Assembly (NCBI GenBank): GCA_958413095.1
Contig: CATYUF010000025.1
Span: 1 to 23,249 of the forward strand
Length of the DNA stretch: 23,249 nt
DNA from: an uncultured Clostridium sp.
Lineage (GTDB): Bacteria; Bacillota; Clostridia; TANB77; CAG-508
Direction of reading: 5' to 3'
A program made the position numbers and the translations under genes. The notes beneath the pieces were generated by a model. The model did no database searches, had not been told where the DNA came from, and worked only from the letters and a program-made list of their open reading frames with translations. Shown in pieces: positions 9,281 to 17,265 of the stretch (its first letter is position 1; each line of letters opens with the position of its first letter).

Positions 9281-10285
9281 TTACTCACTATATTCATATC
9301 CCAAATGCTTATATGCAGGAGGTAAAATCATTCTTCCTCTCAATGTTCTTGCAATAAAACCTATTTGGATTAAATATGGCTCATACACATCTTCTATTGT
9401 GTCTACTTCTTCTCCTACAGTTGCTGCTAATGCTTCTATTCCTACTGGTCTTCCATTATATTGGACTATCATAGTTTCTAATAATTTTCTATCTATTTCA
9501 TCAAGACCTAATTCATCTATTTCTAGTTTATTTAGTGCTAATTTTGTTATTTTTAATGTTATATCACCATCTCCTAGAACTGCTGCATAGTCTCTTACTC
9601 TTTTTAATAGTCTGTTTGCAATTCTTGGAGTTCCTCTTGACCTTCTTGCAATTTCTGTTGCTGCTTTTTCTTCAATTTCTACATCTAATATTCCTGCTGA
9701 CCTTCTAACTATCTTTGTTAAGTCTTCTACTGAATATAACTCTAATCTATGTACGATTCCAAATCTATCTCTTAATGGTGTTGTAAGTGACCCTGCCTTT
9801 GTTGTTGCTCCTATTAATGTGAATTTTGGTAAGTCTAATCTTATTGACCTAGCACTTGGTCCTTTTCCTATTATTATATCTAATGTATAGTCTTCTAGTG
9901 CTGGATATAAAATCTCTTCAACACTTTTACTCAATCTGTGAATTTCATCAATAAATAGAACATCAAATTCTGATAAATTTGTTAGTAATGCTGCTAAATC
10001 TCCTGGTTTTTCTATTGCTGGTCCTGATGTTATTTTTATATTTGAGTTCATTTCATTTGAAATAATATTTGAAAGTGTTGTTTTTCCTAAACCTGGTGGT
10101 CCATATAAAAGAACATGGTCTAGCGGTTCTCCTCTTTTTTTAGCAGCTTGAATATATATTTTCATATTTTCTTTTATCTTATCTTGCCCAATGTATTCAT
10201 CTAATGTCTTTGGTCTTAAAGAGTTTTCTAATCTTTCCTCTCCATTATTTTCTAATTCTGGATTAATTAGTCTTTCTTCTTCCAT
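9281..10285 (-). CDS. ruvB: Holliday junction branch-migration ATPase RuvB
   Basis: A 334-aa AAA+ motor that drives branch migration with RuvA. It shows Walker A GPPGLGKTT (62-70), Walker B FIDEIHR (111-117), sensor/arginine-finger region GATTKAGSLTTPLRDRFG, and the C-terminal winged helix ending in GFIARTLRGRMILPPAYKHL. Length is normal. ruvA and ruvC are not adjacent. Unusually for this window the ATG has no purine-rich site directly before it; a strong AAGGAAGGAG stands about 45 nt upstream in front of a 12-codon reading frame that ends two bases before the ruvB start, so ruvB translation may be coupled to it. Confidence 0.97.
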   Translation of the reverse strand: MEEERLINPELENNGEERLENSLRPKTLDEYIGQDKIKENMKIYIQAAKKRGEPLDHVLLYGPPGLGKTTLSNIISNEMNSNIKITSGPAIEKPGDLAALLTNLSEFDVLFIDEIHRLSKSVEEILYPALEDYTLDIIIGKGPSARSIRLDLPKFTLIGATTKAGSLTTPLRDRFGIVHRLELYSVEDLTKIVRRSAGILDVEIEEKAATEIARRSRGTPRIANRLLKRVRDYAAVLGDGDITLKITKLALNKLEIDELGLDEIDRKLLETMIVQYNGRPVGIEALAATVGEEVDTIEDVYEPYLIQIGFIARTLRGRMILPPAYKHLGYEYSE

Positions 10286-10287
10286 TT

Positions 10288-10326
10288 TTAGTTATTATAT
10301 GAATATTTAATTTTTTTAATATTCAT
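10288..10326 (-). CDS. Possible 12-codon leader ORF upstream of ruvB
   Basis: ATG at 10326 preceded by AAGGAAGGAG (spacing 3 nt) opens a frame reading MNIKKIKYSYNN and stopping with TAA at 10288. The ruvB ATG follows after two bases, in another frame. The start codon of the leader lies in one arm of a 9-bp inverted repeat (10299-10307 and 10318-10326) that could hide it. The site strength and the tight junction argue for translation; the short length and AT-rich context are the reasons for doubt. Confidence 0.4.
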   Translation of the reverse strand: MNIKKIKYSYNN

Positions 10327-10502
10327 AATCTCCTTCCTTTTATCTTGATTTACCTTAAGTAATTCTTTTATTATTTTATAAAGTTCTTTTAATCAATTGT
10401 CTTTTATTTATTTTTTACCTAATACTTATTAATCTAATCTCTAAATTCAAATTCTATTCTTTTTAAATTCATTACAATTTTATTCTGTACTTTATTTTTA
10501 TT

Positions 10503-10982
10503 TCATATTGTATCTATAAAGCTTTCTATTATATTTAACATCTTTTTATTATTTTTCACATATGTTTCTGGAATAAAGTTTTTAGATTTAATTATAGCTT
10601 CTTTTAATTCCTTTACATCATTAATTCCTATTATACATCCATCATTATTAAATTTTTCTACAATTTCCTTTTGATGGTCATTTACATGTTCACCATATTT
10701 ATGTAATCTAGGTATTGCAATTACTTTTTTTCCTTTTTCTAATGAAGAAATTATTGAGCCCACTCCTCCATGGGTAATTATTAAATCAGCTTTATCTTGT
10801 AATTCTTCTAATTCTTCCTTTGGCATTAAGTCTATTATTTTCATATTATTTGTTTCATATTTAGTATATCCTGCTTGTACTATAACTTCCTCTTTTATCA
10901 TATTTTCTTTTATTAATTTATCTATTTCCTCTAATAGTCTGTGAAAACTATTATTTTGAGTTCCTAACATAACTAAAATCAT
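10503..10982 (-). CDS. PssE/Alg13-like glycosyltransferase subunit
   Basis: About 159 aa, corresponding to the C-terminal, nucleotide-sugar-binding half of a GT28/MurG-type GT-B enzyme (Alg13/PssE/CpsG type). Motifs include MILVMLGTQ at the N-terminus, ADLIITHGGVGSI (66-77) and PRLHKYGEHVNDHQ (91-104), which in this family forms the UDP-sugar pocket. A longer reading frame reaches 11039, but the family begins at MILVMLGTQ, GGAGG lies 12 nt upstream, and the ATG overlaps the stop of the partner gene in TAATG, so this start is chosen. The protein would be soluble and recruited to the membrane by PssD to add the second sugar to a polyprenyl-linked exopolysaccharide or capsule precursor. Confidence 0.85.
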   Translation of the reverse strand: MILVMLGTQNNSFHRLLEEIDKLIKENMIKEEVIVQAGYTKYETNNMKIIDLMPKEELEELQDKADLIITHGGVGSIISSLEKGKKVIAIPRLHKYGEHVNDHQKEIVEKFNNDGCIIGINDVKELKEAIIKSKNFIPETYVKNNKKMLNIIESFIDTI

Positions 10983-11455
10983 TAATATATCGAACCTCCA
11001 TATACTGCTTTTGGATAAAGTTTTAGCATTTCTTTCCATTGCACAATAAATAAATCAGCTATTGGATATATTAATCTTCCTGTTGCTGTTTTTTTATTTG
11101 TATTTGCAAATGTTTCTATATAAATTATTTTACTTCCAAATACTTTTCCTAATATACACATTGGACCTGCTGTATGTGTCCCTGTTGTTATTATTACTTT
11201 TGGTTTTAACTTAAAATATAAGTATACTGTTTTTATACATAGGTATAAATATTTGAATACATATGTAAATAATTTTGCTCTTGTGCCATATGGTAAAAAA
11301 TATAGTTTTTCTCTATATTCTTCTTTTAGTCCTTCATTTGCTTTATCTTTTTCTGTTATTATATTATAGTCATATTTATCAAATAATGGTGCTAATTGTA
11401 ATAATTCATTTAAGTGTCCACCTGTACTTGATATGAATAATACTTTCTTCTTCAT
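10982..11455 (-). CDS. PssD/Alg14-like glycosyltransferase subunit
   Basis: A 157-aa protein matching the Alg14/PssD/CpsF family, the membrane-anchoring, acceptor-binding half of a split GT-B transferase. Visible are the glycine-rich LFISSTGGHLNEL (6-18), a hydrophobic segment YVFKYLYLCIKTVYLYF, and TTGTHTAGPMCILGK followed by KIIYIET. It ends in TAATG shared with the PssE gene, giving one-base overlap and translational coupling in the 1:1 ratio expected for the complex. AAAGGA lies about 13 nt before ATG. No other capsule genes surround the pair, which is therefore an isolated two-gene unit. Confidence 0.87.
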   Translation of the reverse strand: MKKKVLFISSTGGHLNELLQLAPLFDKYDYNIITEKDKANEGLKEEYREKLYFLPYGTRAKLFTYVFKYLYLCIKTVYLYFKLKPKVIITTGTHTAGPMCILGKVFGSKIIYIETFANTNKKTATGRLIYPIADLFIVQWKEMLKLYPKAVYGGSIY

Positions 11456-11618
11456 TTTTATCTATCAATCCTTTCTTTTAGGTTTGACTTTTAATTTATA
11501 ATTCAAAAAATTTAAAAACTCTCAACATTATATAATCTTATTTTTTCTATTTATAATAATTCCATTTGCTTTTATATTATATATTTTTTTAATAAATATG
11601 TCTAGTATAAAGGTTATA

Positions 11619-11652
11619 AAAAGCGGAAACAACTTTCGTCATTTCCACTTTT
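11619..11652 (-). terminator. Rho-independent terminator of the unknown gene after dnaJ
   Basis: 11-nt arms (11619-11629 and 11642-11652) pair fully in the minus-strand RNA if one U-G wobble is allowed. A 12-nt loop separates them, and TTTTTATAA follows on the minus strand. It starts 9 nt after the stop codon at 11662. Confidence 0.62.
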
Positions 11653-11661
11653 TTAATCTTT

Positions 11662-12069
11662 TTATCGTTTCTTCCGATGATATCCTCTTCTTTTTCTAGA
11701 TAAAAGCAATAAATATATTCCGTCAAACTCTAGGCATTTATCTACTGCCCAAGTAATATACCTCTGTTCTCTAAAGCTTCTCATATCATCTATTTTCTTT
11801 CTTATAAAATGATATTGATCTTTATATTTTTTTATTTTTCCTTGAACAGCAACATTTCTTTTTTGGTTTGACTTATTCTCATTCTTTGAAAACACTAGTA
11901 CTATTCCTTCTTCTACTGAATTACCTTTTCTAGTTTCATTGCTTTTTTCTTTAAAAGTGACATATGCATCTTTCAAACACATATTTTTCTTACGTTTTTC
12001 CTTAATTATCCGGTTGATTTCCTCCTCATAATTACTAAATCCTTTTATTATCTTTTCTACGCATTGCAT
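11662..12069 (-). CDS. Unknown small basic protein downstream of dnaJ
   Basis: I do not recognise this 135-aa protein. It is rich in Lys, Arg and Glu, has no membrane segment or signal peptide, and ends in a strongly basic tail (LLLLSRKRRGYHRKKR). A central segment (EEGIVLVFSKNENK) looks like a beta strand, and YITWAVDKCLEFDGIYLLLL near the C-terminus is the most hydrophobic stretch. It starts behind an excellent AAGGAGG 65 nt after... that is, upstream of its ATG, and lies 65 nt downstream of the dnaJ stop with no terminator between, so it is likely co-transcribed with dnaJ. It closes with a good terminator. The basic tail could bind nucleic acid, but that is a guess. Confidence 0.6.
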   Translation of the reverse strand: MQCVEKIIKGFSNYEEEINRIIKEKRKKNMCLKDAYVTFKEKSNETRKGNSVEEGIVLVFSKNENKSNQKRNVAVQGKIKKYKDQYHFIRKKIDDMRSFREQRYITWAVDKCLEFDGIYLLLLSRKRRGYHRKKR

Positions 12070-12134
12070 AAAAAATCCTCCTTCTGCAATTTTTTTACTA
12101 TTATACTATTTTTTTCTATATTCGTAAATAGTTT

Positions 12135-13298
12135 TTATCCAAATAATCCTCTTTTCTTGATAGGTGGTTGCTCATTCATTGTTTTTGCCAATTGAACTAA
12201 TAGCTCTCTTTGTTCTTTTGTTAATTTTTTTGGAGTTTGTACTACTACATTAAATATAAAATCTCCTACTACATTTGAATTAACGGATTTAAATCCTTTA
12301 TTTTTTATTACAAATTTTGTTCCTGTTTGTGTTGCATCTGGTATTTTATATTTTTCTTTGCTTCCATCAACCATTGGAATTTCTAATTCTGCACCTAGAG
12401 TTGCTTGTGTTATACTTATTGGAATATCACATATTACATTATTTCCACTTCTTGTATAAATACTATGTCTTTTTATTTTTACTGTAATATATAAATCACC
12501 TTTTGGTCCACCTTTCTCTCCTGGTTCGCCTTCTCCTCTTAACACAACTGTTTGACCATTATCTATTCCAGCTGGTATTTTTACTTTTATTTTCGGTTGT
12601 TTTCTTACTTTTCCTTTTCCTCTACAAATATCACAAGGTTCTTTTATTATTTCTCCACTACCATGACATGTAGCACAAGTTCTCGTAGTTTGCATCTGAC
12701 CTAATATTGTATTTTGAACTTGCCTTACCTGACCTGTTCCATTACATTCTGGGCATTTACTAACAGATGTTCCCGGTTTTGCTCCTGTTCCATGACAATT
12801 AGTACATTCTTCATTTCTATTTATTATAATTTCTTTTTCTACTCCTAGAAAAGATTCTTCAAAGGTTATATCTAATTGAAGATTTAAGTCAGCTCCTTTT
12901 TTAGGTCCATTTTGTCTTCTTGAGCTTTTTCCTCCAAAACCTCCTCCAAAGAATGAAGAAAAAATATCTCCTAAGTCTCCAAAATCTCCAAAGCCATCAA
13001 AACCAGAACTGCTATATGAATAATATCCATTTTGTCCTCCAAATGGTCCACCAGCTCCTCCTCCAAAGCCTTGTGGTCCTTCAGGTCCAAATTGGTCATA
13101 CATTCTTCTTTTTTGTGGATTTGATAATGTTTCATATGCTTCATTTACTTCTTTAAATTTTGCTTCAGCTTCTGCTTTGTTATCTAGATTTGCATCTGGG
13201 TGATATTTTTTTGCAAGTTTCCTATATGCTTTTTTTAACTCGTCATCTGTTGCATTTTTATTTACACCTAAAACTTCGTAATAATCTCTTTTTGCCAT
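12135..13298 (-). CDS. dnaJ: Hsp40 co-chaperone DnaJ
   Basis: A 387-aa type I J-protein that delivers unfolded clients to DnaK and stimulates its ATPase. The domain order is complete: J domain with HPD at 33-35, a Gly/Phe-rich linker (about 75-125), four CxxCxGxG zinc-binding repeats (CTNCHGTG, CPECNGTG, CATCHGSG, CDICRGKG), then the C-terminal client-binding domains. The start is ATG behind GAGGAGG. It lies 270 nt downstream of dnaK, with a hairpin and a possible own promoter in that gap, so its expression may be partly uncoupled from the hrcA promoter. Confidence 0.98.
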   Translation of the reverse strand: MAKRDYYEVLGVNKNATDDELKKAYRKLAKKYHPDANLDNKAEAEAKFKEVNEAYETLSNPQKRRMYDQFGPEGPQGFGGGAGGPFGGQNGYYSYSSSGFDGFGDFGDLGDIFSSFFGGGFGGKSSRRQNGPKKGADLNLQLDITFEESFLGVEKEIIINRNEECTNCHGTGAKPGTSVSKCPECNGTGQVRQVQNTILGQMQTTRTCATCHGSGEIIKEPCDICRGKGKVRKQPKIKVKIPAGIDNGQTVVLRGEGEPGEKGGPKGDLYITVKIKRHSIYTRSGNNVICDIPISITQATLGAELEIPMVDGSKEKYKIPDATQTGTKFVIKNKGFKSVNSNVVGDFIFNVVVQTPKKLTKEQRELLVQLAKTMNEQPPIKKRGLFG

Positions 13299-13403
13299 TT
13301 TTATTTTCCTCCTCTTTCTAACATTTTTTATTTAGGTATTTTCAAATTTTCTTATTTTTTCCTATTATTTTATCTATCATATTTATTTTTTAGTCACCAT
13401 TTT

Positions 13404-13432
13404 ATTTTACTTTATTCTTTTCTAGCTGTAAA
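13404..13432 (-). promoter_or_regulatory. Possible secondary promoter for dnaJ
   Basis: Minus-strand TTTACA (13427-13432), a 17-nt spacer, and TAAAAT (13404-13409), about 105 nt before the dnaJ start and after the dnaK hairpin. Each hexamer has one mismatch to consensus. AT-rich sequence makes such matches common. Confidence 0.35.
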
Positions 13433-13517
13433 TACAATTGGAAACTTTTTAAGTATTTGTTTAATATTTTATTACTATTTAAACTTTATAACTTATTTTT
13501 CTATTTTACTAAAGTTT

Positions 13518-13550
13518 GAGGTTGGATTTTTTTCTTTAAATTCCAACCTC
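13518..13550 (-). terminator. Hairpin between dnaK and dnaJ
   Basis: Perfect 9-bp repeat GAGGTTGGA/TCCAACCTC (13518-13526 and 13542-13550), GC-rich for this genome, with a 15-nt A/T loop, starting 19 nt after the dnaK stop. The minus-strand sequence after it (AAACTTTAG) is not U-rich, so it may be a leaky terminator or an mRNA-stabilising or processing hairpin rather than a full stop. Confidence 0.45.
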
Positions 13551-13568
13551 GTACTTACCCTTTATTTA

Positions 13569-15422
13569 TTATTTTTTATCTTCATCATTTTCTACTTTGT
13601 AGTCTGCATCATATACATTTCCATCATTGTTATTTGTTTCTTCTCCTGCTTGAGCTTGGTTTGGGTTAGCTCCTGCTGCTCCATTTGGATTTGCAGTTTT
13701 GTATAATTGTTCTGACATATCATAGAATACTTTTGTTAATTTTTCTGTTGCTTCTTTTATTTTTTCTGTATCGTTTGTTTCTAATGCTTTTTTAGTGTTA
13801 TCTATTTCTGTTTCTACTTTTGCTTTTTCTTCTCCGCTTATTTTATCGCCTAAATCTTTTAATGTTTTTTCACTATTGTAGATTAAGCTTTCAGCATTAT
13901 TTTTCACTTCTATTTCTTCTTTTTTCTTTTTGTCTTCTGCTGCATGTGCTTCTGCATCTTTTACAGCTTTATCGATATCTTCATCTGTTAAGTTTGTTGA
14001 AGCTGTTATTGATACATTTTGTTCATTTCCTGTTGCCATATCTTTTGCTGATACATGTACTATACCATTTGCATCTATATCAAATGTTACTTCAATTTGT
14101 GGTACTCCTCTTGGTGCTGCTGGAATTCCTGTTAATTGGAATCTTCCTAATGTTTTATTATATGCTGCCATTTCTCTTTCACCTTGTAATACATGAACTT
14201 CTACTGATGTTTGACCATCTGCTGCTGTTGAGAATACTTGTGATTTCTTTGTTGGTATTGTTGTATTTCTTTCAATTAATTTTGTAAATACTCCACCATA
14301 TGTTTCAATTCCTAATGATAATGGTGTTACGTCTAATAAAACTAAATCTTTTACATCTCCTGATAAAACTCCACCTTGTATTGCTGCACCTACTGCAACA
14401 CATTCATCTGGATTTATACCTTTATCAGCTTCTTTTCCTGTAATTCTTTTTACTGCTTCTTGAACAGCTGGAACTCTTGTAGATCCTCCAACTAATAATA
14501 CTTTATGAATTTCTGAAGCACTTAATCCTGCATCTTTTAAAGCTTGATTAACTGGTCCAGCAGTTGCTTCTACTAAATCATGAATTAACTCTTCAAATTT
14601 TGCTCTTGTTAATGTCATGTCTAAATGTTTTGGTCCTGTACTATCTGCTGTTATAAATGGTAAGTTAATTTGTGTTTGTTGTACTCCTGATAATTCTATT
14701 TTTGCTTTTTCTGCTGCTTCTTTTAATCTTTGCATTGCCATTTTATCAGTTTTTAAATCAATTCCATTTGATTTTTTGAATTCGTCTACTAAATAATCTA
14801 TAATTGCTTGGTCGAAGTCATCTCCTCCTAAATGTGTATTACCATTTGTTGCTAAAACTTCAAATACTCCATCTCCAATATCTAGTATTGATACATCAAA
14901 AGTACCTCCACCTAAGTCATATATCATTATTTTTTGGTCTTGTTCTTTATCCATTCCATAAGCAAGTGATGCTGCTGTTGGTTCATTTATAATTCTTAAT
15001 ACTTCTAGTCCTGCTATTTTTCCTGCATCTTTTGTTGCTTGTCTTTGGCTATCACTGAAATATGCTGGTACTGTAATAACTGCTTGTGTTACTTTTTGTC
15101 CTAAATAATTTTCAGCATCTGCTTTTAATTTTTGTAATATCATTGCTGATATTTCTTGTGGAGAAAATGAATCTCCATCTATATTAACTTTTTCATTAGT
15201 CCCCATTTTTCTTTTTATTGAAATAACAGTATTATCTGGATTTGTAACAGCTTGACGTTTTGCTATTTGACCAATTAATCTTTCACCATTTTTTGAAAAT
15301 GCAACAACTGATGGTGTTGTTCTATTTCCTTCTGCATTTGGTATTACAACTGGTTCTCCTCCTTCCATTACTGCTACACATGAATTTGTTGTTCCTAAGT
15401 CAATTCCTATAATTTTTCCCAT
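13569..15422 (-). CDS. dnaK: Hsp70 chaperone DnaK
   Basis: A 617-aa ATP-dependent chaperone with the N-terminal actin-fold ATPase (GIDLGTTNSCVAVMEGGEP near residue 5, IYDLGGGTFDVSILDIG near 171, LVGGSTRVPAVQ near 313), the linker VKDLVLLDVTPLSLGIET, the substrate-binding beta domain and a helical lid. It ends in a Gly/Asn/Asp-rich tail with DADYKVENDEDKK. It is shorter than the E. coli protein (638 aa), as is usual in Firmicutes. The start ATG follows GAAAGGAAG. A 210-nt A/T-rich gap separates it from grpE without a CIRCE or obvious terminator, so it is probably expressed from the hrcA promoter. Confidence 0.99.
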   Translation of the reverse strand: MGKIIGIDLGTTNSCVAVMEGGEPVVIPNAEGNRTTPSVVAFSKNGERLIGQIAKRQAVTNPDNTVISIKRKMGTNEKVNIDGDSFSPQEISAMILQKLKADAENYLGQKVTQAVITVPAYFSDSQRQATKDAGKIAGLEVLRIINEPTAASLAYGMDKEQDQKIMIYDLGGGTFDVSILDIGDGVFEVLATNGNTHLGGDDFDQAIIDYLVDEFKKSNGIDLKTDKMAMQRLKEAAEKAKIELSGVQQTQINLPFITADSTGPKHLDMTLTRAKFEELIHDLVEATAGPVNQALKDAGLSASEIHKVLLVGGSTRVPAVQEAVKRITGKEADKGINPDECVAVGAAIQGGVLSGDVKDLVLLDVTPLSLGIETYGGVFTKLIERNTTIPTKKSQVFSTAADGQTSVEVHVLQGEREMAAYNKTLGRFQLTGIPAAPRGVPQIEVTFDIDANGIVHVSAKDMATGNEQNVSITASTNLTDEDIDKAVKDAEAHAAEDKKKKEEIEVKNNAESLIYNSEKTLKDLGDKISGEEKAKVETEIDNTKKALETNDTEKIKEATEKLTKVFYDMSEQLYKTANPNGAAGANPNQAQAGEETNNNDGNVYDADYKVENDEDKK

Positions 15423-15632
15423 AACTTTTTAACTTCCTTTCTTCATAGAGTTAATTATTTTGATAAATTACTCTTCTATAAATTTATATTTTAAAATTAA
15501 TAACTTTTTAATAGAGTTTTAACTAAATTTTTGAATTGCGATTTCTACTTTTAAATTCGCTTTTTAACAATTTGCTAATCTTTATATCCGCCACTAAAAA
15601 TCAACTTCAATTCAAATTTAGTAAAATTATTT

Positions 15633-16130
15633 CTAATTTGCCACTACAACCATAGAATGTCTTATAACTTTATTTCCTAGTTTGTATCCTTTTCTATATT
15701 CTTGAGCAATTTCTTTTTCCCCTAAATTTTCATCTTGAATGCTACTTACTGCTTCATGTAACTCTGGATCAAAAGTTTCTCCTTCTGTTTTTATTTCTTC
15801 TATTCCTTTTGATTTTAAAACATCTTTAAATTGTTTTAAAACTAATTCTACACCTTGTTTGTAGTTTTCATCTTTTGTTTCAACTTTTGCTGCATTTTCT
15901 AAATTATCTAATACCGGCAAAATAATTTCTACAACATCTGATAATATAGAATTATATAAGTTTTCTCTTTCTTTACTACTTCTTTTTTTGTAATTTTCAA
16001 ATTCTGCTAATATTCTTTTGTATCTATCATCTAATTCATCATAATCTTCTTTCGGTACTATTTCTTGTGTTTTTTTACTTTTCTTTTCTTCCTTATTTTC
16101 TTTTTTTAATTCTTCTTTATCTTCTGGCAT
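15633..16130 (-). CDS. grpE: Nucleotide exchange factor GrpE
   Basis: A 165-aa GrpE that releases ADP from DnaK. A Lys/Glu-rich, disordered first 30 residues leads into a long coiled coil (YDELDDRYKRILAEFENYKKR through VEIILPVLDNLENAA). It ends with the compact beta domain carrying EGETFDPELHEAVSS and EYRKGYKLGNKVIRHSMVVV. The start ATG stands 5 nt behind AGGTGGAG, 15 nt after the hrcA stop, so it is co-transcribed with hrcA. Confidence 0.97.
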   Translation of the reverse strand: MPEDKEELKKENKEEKKSKKTQEIVPKEDYDELDDRYKRILAEFENYKKRSSKERENLYNSILSDVVEIILPVLDNLENAAKVETKDENYKQGVELVLKQFKDVLKSKGIEEIKTEGETFDPELHEAVSSIQDENLGEKEIAQEYRKGYKLGNKVIRHSMVVVAN

Positions 16131-16145
16131 TTTTTCTCCACCTTT

Positions 16146-17150
16146 CTATTCAATTTCTTTCAATTTTTTATTTATATATTTCATAACTGAAATTACTTTT
16201 GAATAATCCATTCTTTTAGGCCCTATAATTCCTATTGTTCCTACATCTTTTCCATTTACTTTGTGTTTAAATGTTACCACACTAAAGTCTTTTAATTCTT
16301 CTTTTTGATTTTCTTCTCCTATATACACATGTATATCCTCAGCAAACCCTGAATTTAACATATCTGATACAAGTTCTTTTGTGTCTAAAACATTTATAAA
16401 GTTTTTTGCAACTTCTAAGCTATTAAATTCTGGTAAATCAAAAGATTTGTTAGCTCCTTCTAAATATATTTGTTCATCTTGAAGTGCTTTCTTTATCTGT
16501 TCTATTACTGGTTTTATAACATTTACACTATATGTCATTTCATCATATAAATATTCTTCCAATGGTCTATCGATTGTTTCTATTGGTTGTCCTTTTAATT
16601 TATTATTGAACATGTAATTCATTGTTTCTACTTGCTTTTGTGTTATATCTTCATCAAATTTTATGATTGTTTCTTTTACCATTCCTGTATCTGTCAATAT
16701 TATTGCCATCATCATTCTTGTTCCTAACAAAATGAATTTTATTTCTTCTATTATTTGACTCGTTGCTTTTGGACCTATTGAAACTGTTGTATAATGTGTA
16801 ACCTCTGATATTGTATTTGCTGCAATCTTAGTTAAATCTTCTATTTCATTTACTTTTGTTTCCAACTTAGAACTAATATATTTTATTTCTTCTAAACTTA
16901 TGTCATCTTCTTTTAAGAGCTCATCAACATAGTATCTATATCCTTTTTCTGAAGGTATTCTACCACTAGATGTATGTGTCTTATCTAAATATCCCGATTT
17001 TTCTAAGTCAGCCATTTCATTTCTTATTGTTGCACTACTACAATTTAATCCGTGATTACTTGTTAGCGAATTTGAGCTTACAGGTTCTGCAGTATTTATG
17101 TATTCTTCTACTATTGCTTGTAAAACTTTTTTCTTTCTATTGTCTAACAA
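16146..17150 (-). CDS. hrcA: Heat-shock repressor HrcA
   Basis: HrcA binds CIRCE operators and represses the chaperone genes; GroEL availability keeps it folded. The N-terminal winged helix (LDNRKKKVLQAIVEEYINTA, PVSS, then SSATIRNEMADLEKSGYL and THTSSGRIPSEKGYRYYVD) is a textbook match, followed by the GAF-like and dimerisation parts ending in GPKRMDYSKVISVMKYINKKL. The open frame reaches a GTG at 17171, but that codon lies inside the CIRCE operator. TTG at 17150, six bases behind AAGAGGTG, gives MLDNRKKKVLQ and the usual family N-terminus, so a 334-aa product starting at TTG is preferred. Confidence 0.95.
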   Translation of the reverse strand: MLDNRKKKVLQAIVEEYINTAEPVSSNSLTSNHGLNCSSATIRNEMADLEKSGYLDKTHTSSGRIPSEKGYRYYVDELLKEDDISLEEIKYISSKLETKVNEIEDLTKIAANTISEVTHYTTVSIGPKATSQIIEEIKFILLGTRMMMAIILTDTGMVKETIIKFDEDITQKQVETMNYMFNNKLKGQPIETIDRPLEEYLYDEMTYSVNVIKPVIEQIKKALQDEQIYLEGANKSFDLPEFNSLEVAKNFINVLDTKELVSDMLNSGFAEDIHVYIGEENQKEELKDFSVVTFKHKVNGKDVGTIGIIGPKRMDYSKVISVMKYINKKLKEIE

Positions 17151-17164
17151 TTTTTTCACCTCTT

Positions 17165-17191
17165 TTAGCACTCTTTTGTTTTGATTGCTAA
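17165..17191 (-). promoter_or_regulatory. CIRCE operator (HrcA site), proximal
   Basis: TTAGCACTC-N9-GATTGCTAA, the CIRCE consensus (TTAGCACTC-N9-GAGTGCTAA) with a single mismatch. It lies immediately before the hrcA ribosome binding site and downstream of the -10 element, in the 5' leader. Confidence 0.93.
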
Positions 17192-17202
17192 TCTTTTTAT
17201 AT

Positions 17203-17229
17203 ATTATACCCTATTTTAGCACTTGTCAA
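17203..17229 (-). promoter_or_regulatory. Sigma-A promoter of the hrcA-grpE-dnaK operon
   Basis: Minus-strand TTGACA (17224-17229) and TATAAT (17203-17208), both perfect hexamers, with a short 15-nt spacer. It is flanked by two CIRCE-like sites, so HrcA bound there would block it. The short spacer suggests intrinsically modest strength. Confidence 0.75.
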
Positions 17230-17242
17230 TATCTTTTGCTAA
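17216..17242 (-). promoter_or_regulatory. Second, degenerate CIRCE-like operator overlapping the -35
   Basis: TTAGCACTT-N9-TTTTGCTAA: eight of nine bases match in one arm, six of nine in the other, and the 9-nt spacer is exact. It covers the -35 hexamer of the operon promoter, 51 nt (centre to centre) upstream of the proximal CIRCE. Confidence 0.6.
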
Positions 17243-17265
17243 AAAATATTGTGAATTTTTTGTGA

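Noticed and set aside
10983..11039. Longer N-terminal extension of the PssE gene
   Set aside because: Those codons overlap the end of the PssD gene in another frame; the family start MILVMLGTQ and the TAATG junction define the true start.
13820..15000. Long open frames on the plus strand opposite dnaK, and similar ones opposite polA and mreB
   Set aside because: They are Leu/Ser/Phe-rich mirror images of A/T-rich coding sequence, lack ribosome sites and lie wholly within well-identified genes on the other strand.
15538..15560. Small hairpin between grpE and dnaK
   Set aside because: The stem is 7 bp with a bulge; the only T-run follows on the plus strand, where no gene ends, so I do not call a terminator. 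No CIRCE is present there either.
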